A stretch of DNA of 64,000 nt from Streptomyces sp. NRRL WC-3626 (GTDB lineage: Bacteria > Actinomycetota > Actinomycetes > Streptomycetales > Streptomycetaceae), in NCBI RefSeq assembly GCF_000718785.1, contig NZ_JOCA01000027.1:1-64000 (forward strand). Direction: 5' to 3'. Of the stretch, positions 54,966 to 63,246 are shown in pieces; the stretch's first letter is position 1, and every line of letters begins with the position of its first letter. Both the position numbers and the translations under genes were made by a program. The notes below the pieces were generated by a model that saw only the letters and a program-made list of their open reading frames with translations, was not told the origin of the DNA and searched no databases.

Positions 54966-55472
54966 GACCCGCCCGCACCACCACCGGTCCCACGGGTGAC
55001 ACCCGCGGCCCGAAGTACGACGAGCCCCCGCACGCGATCGCCGTGCGGGGGCTCGTTTTCGTGCGGCACGGAGCCGTGGGCGCGTCGGCGAACGGGCCCG
55101 GCGGCCGGCTCCGCAACCGGTGCGGGAGTAACGCCCCACGGGTGCGCCGGCCATGTATCCGGGCCACTGAGGGTCGATTTCAAGCCATGGTCGGATTCCG
55201 CCGGCCGTACCGCCGGTTACCCGCTCGTAGCGTTTGCAGTGCGAACCGTCCCGCGTGTCCATGAACTGTCAGGACATAGGGGGCGCGCGGCCGTTGTCGT
55301 ACGCGCGTCCTGAAGTCGACCTTGTGTGCTCCCCGGCGGGTTCGGAAGAGTAGGCGCCGTTCGACCGGCACGGGCGTGGCTTCTTCTGTGTTCCGCCCCC
55401 GTCGCCGTACACCTTCCGGTCCGACGGGGTCCCCACAACCTCCCGGACCGTCCCCCCACAGGAGGACGTGAG
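54966..55472. other. Intergenic region between the two protease genes
   Basis: 507 bp with no gene. It starts with the terminator at 55020-55059. At 55256-55276 TGTCCATGAACTGTCAGGACA is a near-perfect inverted repeat next to GGACATAGGG, which could contain a -10; this is a candidate operator/promoter for the second protease. The 130 bp before the TTG start are C-rich with little structure. Confidence 0.45.
55020..55059 (+). terminator. Intrinsic terminator after the SGPB-like gene
   Basis: ACGAGCCCCCGCACG (55020-55034) pairs perfectly with CGTGCGGGGGCTCGT (55042-55056) and is followed by TTTT. It lies 55 bp after the stop codon. Confidence 0.88.
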
Positions 55473-56555
55473 TTGAAGCACCGACGCATACCCAGGCGAC
55501 GTGCGGTCATGGCGAGTGCGGGCATCGCCGCACTGGCCGCCGGCGCGGTCACCTTCCAGACTGCGAACGCCAGCGAGCCCCCGGCGGACGCCGCGCCCCG
55601 GACCCTCTCGATCGGAGCGGCCGGAAAGCTCGCCTCGGCCCTCGCCCAGGACCTGGGCGCCGACGCGGCGGGAACGTACTACGACGCGAAGAGCAAGGCC
55701 CTCGTGGTGAACGTGCTCGACGAGTCGGCCGCCGAGGCCGTCGAGTCGGCCGGCGCCAAGGCGAGAGTCGTGGCGAACTCCCTCGCCGAGCTCAAGGGCG
55801 CGCACACCACCCTGAAGCAGGACGCCACCATCCCGGGCACCTCCTGGGTGACCGACCCGACCACCAACAAGGTCGTCGTCACCGCGGACCGCACCGTCTC
55901 CGAGGCGGAGTGGGCCAAGCTGACGAAGGTCGTCGACGGGCTGGGCGCCAAGGCCGAACTTCAGCGCACCAAGGGCGAGTACAAGCCCTTCGTGGCCGGC
56001 GGCGACGCCATCACCGGCAACGGCGGGCGCTGCTCGCTCGGCTTCAACGTGACCAAGGGCGGCGAGCCGCACTTCCTCACCGCGGGCCACTGCACCGAGG
56101 GGATCTCCACCTGGTCGGACTCCTCGGGCGACGTGATCGGCCAGAACGCGGACTCCAGCTTCCCCGGTGACGACTACGGCCTGGTCAAGTACACCGCCGA
56201 CGTGGCCCACCCGAGCGAGGTGAACCTCTACGACGGCTCCGCCCAGGCGATCTCCGGCGCCGCCGAGGCCACCGTCGGCATGCAGGTCACCCGCAGCGGC
56301 TCCACGACCGAGGTGCACTCCGGCACGGTCACGGGTCTGGACGCCACCGTGAACTACGGCAACGGCGACATCGTCAACGGTCTGATCCAGACCGACGTGT
56401 GCGCCGAGCCCGGCGACAGCGGCGGCTCGCTCTTCTCGGGCAGCAGCGCGGTCGGCCTCACCTCCGGCGGCAGTGGCGACTGCGCCTCCGGCGGCGAGAC
56501 CTTCTTCCAGCCGGTGACGGAGGCCCTCTCGGCGACCGGCACGCAGATCGGCTGA
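55473..56555 (+). CDS. Streptogrisin D-like secreted serine protease
   Basis: 360 residues from TTG 55473 (AGGAGG at 55460-55465, 7-nt spacing). Signal peptide ~1-33 (ends TANA), a long alpha-lytic-type propeptide to ~173, mature part beginning [20 protein letters not shown] (about 187 residues). Triad: [31 protein letters not shown]. The sequence [49 protein letters not shown] is characteristic of SGPD (sprD). It is an extracellular chymotrypsin-like protease. Separate terminators show it is not an operon with the SGPB-like gene, although the pair probably arose by duplication. Confidence 0.92.
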   Translation: MKHRRIPRRRAVMASAGIAALAAGAVTFQTANASEPPADAAPRTLSIGAAGKLASALAQDLGADAAGTYYDAKSKALVVNVLDESAAEAVESAGAKARVVANSLAELKGAHTTLKQDATIPGTSWVTDPTTNKVVVTADRTVSEAEWAKLTKVVDGLGAKAELQRTKGEYKPFVAGGDAITGNGGRCSLGFNVTKGGEPHFLTAGHCTEGISTWSDSSGDVIGQNADSSFPGDDYGLVKYTADVAHPSEVNLYDGSAQAISGAAEATVGMQVTRSGSTTEVHSGTVTGLDATVNYGNGDIVNGLIQTDVCAEPGDSGGSLFSGSSAVGLTSGGSGDCASGGETFFQPVTEALSATGTQIG

Positions 56556-56572
56556 GCACTCCTCGTCACGAC

Positions 56573-56606
56573 GTCCCGCCCCTCCGTCGCGGAGGGGCGG
56601 GACATT
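56573..56606 (+). terminator. Intrinsic terminator after the SGPD-like gene
   Basis: GTCCCGCCCCTCC (56573-56585) pairs perfectly with GGAGGGGCGGGAC (56591-56603), 5-nt loop, followed by ATT. It lies 18 bp after the stop. Confidence 0.85.
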
Positions 56607-56697
56607 CGTGCGTTCACGGGTGTTTGCGCAGGTGGGAAGGGGTCGGTCGGATCTCGCACACGTATTCGAAAATTGGTCTATGGTGGGTGAGGTAGCT

Positions 56698-56713
56698 GGG
56701 AACAATTGTTCGA
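56698..56713. promoter_or_regulatory. LexA (SOS) box upstream of dnaE2
   Basis: GGGAACAATTGTTCGA matches the actinobacterial SOS box TCGAAC-N4-GTTCGA except for its first two bases, and contains the perfect palindrome GAACAATTGTTC. It lies 35 bp before the dnaE2 start, next to TAGCTG (a possible -10). This predicts LexA repression and DNA-damage induction of dnaE2 and the coupled Y-family gene. Confidence 0.8.
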
Positions 56714-56748
56714 GAGTCGATCGGGGCTCACGAGTGCGGGAGGTGCGT

Positions 56749-59700
56749 GTGCCGGGTTTCACGCATCTGCACACCGTCTCCGGGTTCTCCCTGCGCTATG
56801 GCGCCTCCCACCCGGAGCGGCTGGCCGAGCGCGCCTCGGAGCGGGGCATGGACGCCCTCGCCCTCACCGACCGCGACACCCTCGCCGGCTCCGTCCGCTT
56901 CGCCAAGGCCTGCGCGAAGGCGGGCGTGCGCCCCCTGTTCGGCGCGGAACTGGCGGTGGCGGCCCCCACGGCGGCGGCGGGCGACGAGTCCGTACGACGG
57001 GAGAGGCGCCGTACCCCGGTGCGCGGCGGTGCCTTCATCGACGAGTCGACACCCCGTGTCACCTTCCTCGCCCGGGACGGCTCCCGTGGCTGGGCCGACC
57101 TGTGCCGGCTGGTCTCCGCCGCCCACACCGCCCCCGGCCTCCCCCTGCTGACCTGGGACGACAATCACGCCGACGGTCTGACCGTCCTCCTCGGCCCCGA
57201 CTCCGACGTCGGCCGCGCCCTCGCCGCGGGCCGGCCCGACCGCGCCGCCCGGCTGCTCGCCCCCTGGCGGGAGGTGTACGGCGACGCCCTGCGCCTGGAG
57301 GCCGTCTGGCACGGCCGCGAAGGCACCGGACCCGGCTCCCTGCGGCTGGCCGCCCGCACCCTGGGCCTCGCCGCCGAACAGGGCGTCCGGCCCGTCCTCA
57401 GCAACGCCGTCCGCTACGCCGACCCCGGGCTCGGCCCGGTCGCCGACGTGCTGGACGCCGCCCGCCGGCTGGTCCCCGTCGACCCGGCCAAAGGACTGGA
57501 CTCCGGCGAGGCCTGGCTCAAGGGCGAGGGCGCCATGCTGGCGGCGGCCGAGCGGATCGTGGAGGCCGCCGGGTTCCGGCGCGAGACGGCCCCGCGGCTG
57601 CTGGAACAGACGCGGGCCACGGCCGCCGAGTGCCTGGTGGACCCCGAGGACGACCTCGGCATGGGCAGCGTCCACTTCCCCGAACCGCATCTCGTCGGCG
57701 CCGGCCGCCGTACCGCCCAGCGGACGCTGGCCTCCCGCGCGGCGGCCGGCATGGTGCTGCGCGGCCACGCGGGGCGCCGGGAGTACTGGGAGCGGATGCA
57801 CCGCGAGCTGGACATCATCGCCCACCACGGCTTCGCCTCCTACTTCCTCACCGTCGCCCAGGTCGTCGACGACGTACGGGACATGGGCATCCGGGTCGCC
57901 GCGCGCGGTTCCGGCGCCGGCTCGCTGGTCAACCACCTCCTCGGCATCGCGCACGCCGATCCGGTCGAGCACGGGCTGCTGATGGAGCGCTTCCTGTCCA
58001 AGGAGCGGGTCGTGCTGCCGGACATCGACATCGACGTGGAGTCCGCGCGGCGCCTCGAGGTCTACCGGGCGATCATCGGCCGGTTCGGCACCGAGCGGGT
58101 GGCCACGGTCGCCATGCCGGAGACCTACCGGGTGCGGCACGCCATCCGGGACGTCGGCGCCGCGCTCTCCATGGACCCGGCCGAGATCGACCGGGTCGCC
58201 AAGTCCTTCCCGCACATCCGCGCCCGCGACGCCCGCGCGGCGCTCGACGAACTGCCCGAACTGCGGGAGCTGGCGGGGGAGAGGGAAAGGTACGGCAGGC
58301 TGTGGGAGCTGGTCGAGGCCCTCGACGCGCTCCCGCGCGGTGTCGCCATGCACCCCTGCGGCGTCCTGCTGTCCGACGCCTCCCTGCTCACCCGTACGCC
58401 GGTCATGCCGACCAGCGGCGAGGGCTTCCCCATGGCGCAGTTCGACAAGGACGACGTCGAGGACCTCGGGCTGCTCAAGCTCGATGTGCTGGGCGTGCGC
58501 ATGCAGTCGGCGATGGCGCACGCGGTCACCGAGGTGGAGCGGGCGACGGGGGAGCGGATCGACCTGGACGCGGTTCCGGAGGGCGACCCGGCGACGTACG
58601 GGCTCATCCGGTCCGCCGAGACGCTCGGCTGCTTCCAGATCGAGTCCCCGGGCCAGCGGGACCTGGTCGGACGGCTGCAGCCGTCCACCTTCCACGACCT
58701 GGTCGTCGACATCTCCCTCTTCCGGCCCGGCCCGGTCGCCGCCGACATGGTGCGCCCGTTCATCGAGGCGCGGCACGGACGGGCGCCGGTGCGCTATCCG
58801 CACCCGGACCTGGAGGAGCCGCTGAAAGGGACGTACGGGGTCGTCGTCTTCCATGAGCAGGTCATCGACATCGTGGCGGTCATGACCGGCTGCGGTCGCG
58901 GCGAGGCGGACCGGGTGCGGCGCGGGTTGTCCGACCCGGAGTCGCAGGGGCGGATCAAGGTCTGGTTCGCCCAGCACGCGGCGGCCCGTGGCTATGACGC
59001 AGAAACGATTCAGCGCACCTGGGGGATCGTCGAGGCCTTCGGGTCCTACGGCTTCTGCAAGGCGCACGCGGTCGCCTTCGCCGTACCGACGTACCAGTCG
59101 GCGTGGCTGAAGGCGCACCACCCGGCCGCCTTCTACGCGGGGCTGCTCACCCATGACCCCGGGATGTACCCGAAGCGGCTGCTGCTGGCGGACGCGCGGC
59201 GGCGGGGGGTGCCGGTCCTGCCGCTGGACGTGAACAAGTCGGGGGTCGCACACAGGATCGAACTGGTGTCTGAATCATCACAGGGGGAGGCGTGGGGACT
59301 GCGGCTGGCGCTCTTTGACGTGCACGGCATCAGCGAGGCCGAGGCCGCCCGGATCGCCGACGGCCAGCCGTACGCCTCCCTGCTCGACTTCTGGGAGCGG
59401 GCCCGCCCCAGCCGCCCGCTCGCCGGACGCCTCGCCCAGGTCGGCGCGCTGGACGCGTTCGGAGCCAACCGCCGTGACCTGCAACTGCATCTGACCGAAC
59501 TGCACCGGGGCGCCCGCGGCGGACGCGGCGACCAGCTGCCCCTGTCCGGCGGCCGGAAGACCGCCTCGGCCGGGCTGCCCGACCTCACCCCCGAGGAGCG
59601 GCTCAGCGCCGAACTGGGCGTGCTGTCCATGGACGCCTCCCGCCATCTGATGGACGACCACGGCACCTTCCTCAAGGAACTCGGCGTGGTCTCCGCGCGG

Positions 59701-60264
59701 CGGCTGCGTGAGGCACGGCACGGGGAGACGGTGCTGGTCGCGGGTGCCAAGGCGGCCACCCAGACCCCGCCCGTCCGCTCCGGCAAGCGGGTCATCTTCT
59801 CCACCCTGGACGACGGCACCGGCCTGGTCGACCTCGCCTTCTTCGACGACTCCCACGACGCCTGCGCCCATACCGTCTTCCACTCCTGGCTGCTGCTGGT
59901 GCGCGGGGTGGTGCAGCGGCGCGGCCCGCGCAGCCTCAGCGTGGTCGGCTCCGCCGCCTGGAACCTCGCCGACCTGCTCCGGGTGCGCCAGGAGGAAGGG
60001 CTGGAGGGCGTCGCGGCCCGGCTGGCCGGAGCGGACGGAAGCCGGGACGGCGACCCCGGGGACGGCCCGGCGCGCAGACGGCTCGCCGGTTCGGACGGGC
60101 GGCCCGCGCCGGCCGGATCCGCCGCCCGGGACCCGATGGAGGACAGGAGGATCCGCATGCCCACGGGGTACGAGATGCATCCCTGGGCCGATCTGCGCCC
60201 CGCGGGCGAAGGACCCGCGGTGGGAAGGAAGCTGTGGCACCAGAGTCCGGGGAGTGCGGGATGA
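56749..60264 (+). CDS. dnaE2: Error-prone DNA polymerase III alpha subunit DnaE2
   Basis: 1171 residues from GTG 56749 (GGGAGG at 56738-56743); in-frame GTG codons at 56734 and 56743 are less well placed. N-terminal PHP domain (FTHLHTVSGFSLRYGASHPERLAERA), then the C-family polymerase core with VAARGSGAGSLVNHLLGIAHADPV, the acidic LPDIDIDVESARR motif, GFCKAHAVAFA and the helix-hairpin-helix/OB region (RVIFSTLDDGTGLVDLAFFDD). DnaE2 performs translesion synthesis with the ImuA'/ImuB accessory proteins. A LexA box lies upstream and the next gene is coupled by ATGA. An Arg/Ala/Gly-rich insertion lies near residues 1100-1135. Confidence 0.95.
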   Translation: MPGFTHLHTVSGFSLRYGASHPERLAERASERGMDALALTDRDTLAGSVRFAKACAKAGVRPLFGAELAVAAPTAAAGDESVRRERRRTPVRGGAFIDESTPRVTFLARDGSRGWADLCRLVSAAHTAPGLPLLTWDDNHADGLTVLLGPDSDVGRALAAGRPDRAARLLAPWREVYGDALRLEAVWHGREGTGPGSLRLAARTLGLAAEQGVRPVLSNAVRYADPGLGPVADVLDAARRLVPVDPAKGLDSGEAWLKGEGAMLAAAERIVEAAGFRRETAPRLLEQTRATAAECLVDPEDDLGMGSVHFPEPHLVGAGRRTAQRTLASRAAAGMVLRGHAGRREYWERMHRELDIIAHHGFASYFLTVAQVVDDVRDMGIRVAARGSGAGSLVNHLLGIAHADPVEHGLLMERFLSKERVVLPDIDIDVESARRLEVYRAIIGRFGTERVATVAMPETYRVRHAIRDVGAALSMDPAEIDRVAKSFPHIRARDARAALDELPELRELAGERERYGRLWELVEALDALPRGVAMHPCGVLLSDASLLTRTPVMPTSGEGFPMAQFDKDDVEDLGLLKLDVLGVRMQSAMAHAVTEVERATGERIDLDAVPEGDPATYGLIRSAETLGCFQIESPGQRDLVGRLQPSTFHDLVVDISLFRPGPVAADMVRPFIEARHGRAPVRYPHPDLEEPLKGTYGVVVFHEQVIDIVAVMTGCGRGEADRVRRGLSDPESQGRIKVWFAQHAAARGYDAETIQRTWGIVEAFGSYGFCKAHAVAFAVPTYQSAWLKAHHPAAFYAGLLTHDPGMYPKRLLLADARRRGVPVLPLDVNKSGVAHRIELVSESSQGEAWGLRLALFDVHGISEAEAARIADGQPYASLLDFWERARPSRPLAGRLAQVGALDAFGANRRDLQLHLTELHRGARGGRGDQLPLSGGRKTASAGLPDLTPEERLSAELGVLSMDASRHLMDDHGTFLKELGVVSARRLREARHGETVLVAGAKAATQTPPVRSGKRVIFSTLDDGTGLVDLAFFDDSHDACAHTVFHSWLLLVRGVVQRRGPRSLSVVGSAAWNLADLLRVRQEEGLEGVAARLAGADGSRDGDPGDGPARRRLAGSDGRPAPAGSAARDPMEDRRIRMPTGYEMHPWADLRPAGEGPAVGRKLWHQSPGSAG

Positions 60265-61229
60265 CCATCCTCTGCGTACGTTTCCAGCTGCCTCCGATGT
60301 ACGAGGCCGCCCTGCCGGGGCTGCTCGGCCTGCTGGAGGAGTTCACCCCCGTCGTCCAGGCCCTGCCGCCGGACGGGGCGCTGGCCGATCTGCGCGGCGC
60401 CGAACGGTACTTCGGACGCACCGCCGTCGAACTGGCCTCGGTGATCCGGGTCCGCGCCCTCGCCCTGCACGGCGTCGACTGTGTGATCGGTGCCGGGCCC
60501 GGCCCGATGCTGGCCCGCATGGCACTGCGGGACGCCCGGCCGGGAGTCACCCGCGCGGTGGCCGGGGACGAGGTGCGGGACTTCCTGGCCGGCAAACCCG
60601 TCGCCGCACTGCCTGGCGTCGGCGCGAGGACCGCCCGTACCCTGTGCGAGTACGGCCTCGACACCCTCGGCCGGGTCGCCGCCGCCCCGCTGTCCACGCT
60701 CCAGCGGCTGGTGGGCGCCAGGGCCGGGCGGGAGCTGCGGGAGAAGGCGAACGGGGTCGACCGCGGCCGGGTCGTCCCGAACGCCGTCTCCCGGTCCCTG
60801 GCCACCGAACGCCCCTTCACCCGTGACGAACTGGACCCCGGCCGGCACCGCCGCGCCCTGCTCTCGGCAGGCGAGGAACTGGGCGCCCGGCTGCGCGCCC
60901 TCGACACGGTCTGCCGGAGCCTCACCCTCACCGTCCGCTACGCCGACCGGACGGCCACCACCCGCACCCGCACGCTCCCCGAACCGACCGCGCACTCGGC
61001 CGCGCTCAGCGCGGCGGCGTACGGCCTCTACGAGGCGCTCGGTCTGCAGCGCGCCCGGGTGCGCGCGATCGCGCTCCGCGCGGAGGGTCTCGGCCCCGCC
61101 GAGCAGGCGTCCCACCAGCTCACCTTCGACCCGGTGGACGAGAAGCTGCGCCGGATCGAGGAGGTCGCGGACCGCGCGCGGGCGAAGTTCGGCCCCCGCG
61201 CGGTGATGCCGGGGTCGCTGGCCGCGTAG
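60261..61229 (+). CDS. Degenerate Y-family polymerase-like protein (ImuB type, short)
   Basis: 322 residues from ATG 60261, overlapping the dnaE2 stop by 4 nt (GTG 60234 is also in frame). The Y-family palm/fingers and little-finger outline is visible (CVIGAGPGPMLARMALRDA; LPGVGARTARTLCEYGLDTLGRVAA helix-hairpin-helix). The catalytic DxD is absent at the N-terminus (ILCVRFQLP) and the SIDE motif reads ALADLRGAERYFG, so it is probably inactive as a polymerase. SHQLTFDP near residue 291 resembles a beta-clamp binding peptide. It fits the ImuB role of bringing DnaE2 to the clamp but is shorter than usual ImuB, and no imuA' gene is nearby. Confidence 0.82.
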   Translation: MTILCVRFQLPPMYEAALPGLLGLLEEFTPVVQALPPDGALADLRGAERYFGRTAVELASVIRVRALALHGVDCVIGAGPGPMLARMALRDARPGVTRAVAGDEVRDFLAGKPVAALPGVGARTARTLCEYGLDTLGRVAAAPLSTLQRLVGARAGRELREKANGVDRGRVVPNAVSRSLATERPFTRDELDPGRHRRALLSAGEELGARLRALDTVCRSLTLTVRYADRTATTRTRTLPEPTAHSAALSAAAYGLYEALGLQRARVRAIALRAEGLGPAEQASHQLTFDPVDEKLRRIEEVADRARAKFGPRAVMPGSLAA

Positions 61230-61238
61230 CGGCCCGGC

Positions 61239-61613
61239 TCAGTTGGCCCACGGCGGCACGATGCGGGTGCCGTCGGCGAGGGTGGCCTCCAGACCGTGGG
61301 AGGTCGTGACCCAGGAGACGGCGGTCCCGTCGCCCGGGTTCTCCACGGCGAGCGTGGCGCCGGGGTGGACGACCACCGTGTCGCCGGCGGTGACGCGGTG
61401 GGCGGTGCCGTCGAGGGTGATCAGCAGCTCACCGGAGAGGAGATGGAAGATCTCCTCCCGGCTGACGGTGTGCGCGGGCGCGCGGGTGCCGGCGGGGATC
61501 TCCCCCCGCCAGGCGCACAGCTCCCTGGTGCCGGTGGACGGGGCGGCGTACGAGACGAAACGGGCGCCGTGCATCTCGTGGACGACGGCGTCGGAGGGGC
61601 GGACGACGGGCAT
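61239..61613 (-). CDS. Single-domain cupin protein
   Basis: 124 residues from ATG 61613. A cupin barrel: motif 1 is REEIFHLLSGELLITLDG (G/H pattern with EEIFHLLSGE) and motif 2 is VHPGATLAVENPGDG; the metal-binding His set is only partly conserved. Such small proteins are often isomerases, oxygenases or binding proteins. It is transcribed divergently from the MarR gene, with the operator array starting 18 bp upstream of its ATG, so it is very probably the regulated target. Confidence 0.85.
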   Translation of the reverse strand: MPVVRPSDAVVHEMHGARFVSYAAPSTGTRELCAWRGEIPAGTRAPAHTVSREEIFHLLSGELLITLDGTAHRVTAGDTVVVHPGATLAVENPGDGTAVSWVTTSHGLEATLADGTRIVPPWAN

Positions 61614-61630
61614 GACGGTCTCCTTGGATA

Positions 61631-61687
61631 GTCAAGTTGCTTGACCATATGGTCAACCCGCTTGACCATTTCGTCAAGGTGCTTGAA
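61631..61687. promoter_or_regulatory. Array of six GTCAAG/CTTGAC half-sites between the cupin and marR genes
   Basis: Half-sites: GTCAAG 61631, CTTGAC 61640, GGTCAA 61651, CTTGAC 61661, GTCAAG 61673, CTTGAA 61682. They combine into a perfect 16-bp palindrome TTGACCATATGGTCAA (61641-61656) plus flanking symmetric pairs (GTCAAG-TTG-CTTGAC and GTCAAG-GTG-CTTGAA). This occupies almost the whole intergenic space, so the MarR protein probably binds cooperatively and represses both directions. Confidence 0.8.
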
Positions 61688-61712
61688 TTTCCCCGTGCAG
61701 AACTCCGAGGCC

Positions 61713-62141
61713 ATGGCCCTGTCCGCCGCCCTGCTCGCCGTCGCCGGCGGGCTCGTCCAGCGCATCCACGACGGGGTGGTCGCGCGGGGCTTCGAGGGGG
61801 TGCGGCCGATGCACGGTTTCGCCTTCACCCGGCTCGCCCCCGACGGCGCGACGGTCACCGACCTCGCCGTCCATCTCGGGGTGACCAAGCAGGCCGCGAG
61901 TCAGCTCGTCGACGACCTGGTGCGCAAGGGGTACGCCGAGCGGCACCCGCACCCCGTGGACGCGCGGGCCCGGCTGGTGGTGATGACCGAGCGGGGCCGG
62001 GCCTGCACCCGCGCGGCCGAGGAGGCGGCGGCGGAGGCCGTACGGGAGTGGAGCGAGGTACTGGGGGAGGCGGAGGTGCGCGAACTGGCGCGCATGCTGC
62101 CGCGGATCGCCCCCGGCGGGCCGATCCGTCCCGCTTGGTGA
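61713..62141 (+). CDS. MarR-family transcriptional regulator
   Basis: 142 residues from ATG 61713; a GTG at 61695 is an alternative start and neither has an ideal RBS. Winged-helix core: GATVTDLAVHLGVTKQAASQLVDDLVRKGYAERHPHPVDARARLVVMTERGRA, with flanking dimerisation helices. MarR dimers release DNA on binding phenolic or other small ligands. It adjoins the half-site array and the divergent cupin gene, suggesting a cupin/MarR detoxification or signal-degradation pair. Confidence 0.88.
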   Translation: MALSAALLAVAGGLVQRIHDGVVARGFEGVRPMHGFAFTRLAPDGATVTDLAVHLGVTKQAASQLVDDLVRKGYAERHPHPVDARARLVVMTERGRACTRAAEEAAAEAVREWSEVLGEAEVRELARMLPRIAPGGPIRPAW

Positions 62142-62252
62142 CGTCGTATCAGTGGCGCGCGTACCGCCGCTGGTTAACACCGGAAGTTTTTACCGACGCG
62201 TAACTTCCCACTTTTGCTACTCGCCCGTAACTTGACGAGTGAACAGCATCCC

Positions 62253-62266
62253 GTGATCCGGATCAC
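62253..62266. promoter_or_regulatory. GTGATCCGGATCAC palindrome upstream of the lipase gene
   Basis: A perfect 14-bp palindrome 47 bp before the lipase ATG, similar in form to CRP/FNR-family half-sites (GTGA...TCAC). Upstream, GTAACTT occurs twice (62201 and 62227), and the 62142-62250 segment is AT-richer than average. The regulator is unknown. Confidence 0.45.
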
Positions 62267-62313
62267 AGGGCGTAGGACCCCACCCTTCCCCCGTACCGCA
62301 AGGAGATCACGCG

Positions 62314-63174
62314 ATGCTGCCCTGGAAGCGACTGGTCAGACCCCTTGCCGCGCTGCTGCTGGCCGTGGGCGTCACCCTCCCCACCGCCGCCGGTGCCCAC
62401 GCCGCCGCAGCCCCCAGCTCCGGCTGGAACGACTGGTCGTGCAAGCCCTCCGCCGCCCACCCCCGCCCGGTCGTCCTGGTCCACGGCACCTTCGGCAACT
62501 CCGTCGACAACTGGCTGGGTCTCGCGCCCTATCTGAAGAACCGCGGCTACTGCGTCTTCTCCCTCGACTACGGACAGCTCCCCGGCGTCCCCCTCTTCCA
62601 CGGCCTCGGCCCCACCGAGAAGTCCGCCGAACAGCTCGACGCCTACGTCGACAAGGTGCTCGCCGCGACCGGCGCCGCCGAGGCGGACCTCGTCGGCCAC
62701 TCCCAGGGCGGCATGATGCCGCGCCACTACCTCAAGTTCCTCGGCGGCGCCGACGAGGTGAACGCCCTGATCGGCATCGCCCCCAGCAACCACGGCACCA
62801 CCCTCGGCGGCCTCACCCGGCTGCTGCCGTACTTCCCCGGCGCCGAGGACCTGCTGACCGAGGCCACCCCCGCCCTCGCCGACCAGGTCGCGGGATCCGA
62901 CTTCCTCACCCGGCTCAACGCGGGCGGCGACACCGTGCCCGGTGTCCGCTACACCGTCATCGCCACCCGGTACGACGAGGTCGTCACCCCCTACCGCAGC
63001 GCGTATCTGACCGGACCGGACGTACGCAACGTCCTGCTCCAGGACCTGTGTCCGCTCGACCTGTCCGAGCATCTGGCGATCGGACTGCTCGACCGGATCG
63101 CCTTCCACGAGGTCGCCAACTCCCTCGACCCTGCCCATGCCGAACGCACCACCTGCGCCTCGGTGTTCAGCTGA
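62314..63174 (+). CDS. Secreted triacylglycerol lipase/esterase
   Basis: 286 residues from ATG 62314 (AAGGAG at 62300-62305). Sec signal ~1-32 ending AHA-AA. An alpha/beta-hydrolase: oxyanion region VVLVHGTFGNSVDNW, nucleophile elbow VGHSQGGMMPRHYL, the Asp in RYDEVVTPY and the His in LSEHLAIGL (family assignment of the last two is likely). Six cysteines may form disulfides. It hydrolyses extracellular lipids. A perfect terminator follows. Confidence 0.9.
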   Translation: MLPWKRLVRPLAALLLAVGVTLPTAAGAHAAAAPSSGWNDWSCKPSAAHPRPVVLVHGTFGNSVDNWLGLAPYLKNRGYCVFSLDYGQLPGVPLFHGLGPTEKSAEQLDAYVDKVLAATGAAEADLVGHSQGGMMPRHYLKFLGGADEVNALIGIAPSNHGTTLGGLTRLLPYFPGAEDLLTEATPALADQVAGSDFLTRLNAGGDTVPGVRYTVIATRYDEVVTPYRSAYLTGPDVRNVLLQDLCPLDLSEHLAIGLLDRIAFHEVANSLDPAHAERTTCASVFS

Positions 63175-63200
63175 CACGTGTCCATGCGGGCGCACATGGC

Positions 63201-63237
63201 GGGGCCCTGTCCGGCCTGAGCCGCCGGACAGGGCCCC
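63201..63237. terminator. Bidirectional terminator between lipase and LPMO genes
   Basis: GGGGCCCTGTCCGGC (63201-63215) pairs perfectly with GCCGGACAGGGCCCC (63223-63237), 15-bp stem, 7-nt loop, with no U-tract. It sits between convergent genes. Confidence 0.8.
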
Positions 63238-63246
63238 GGGTCATCC

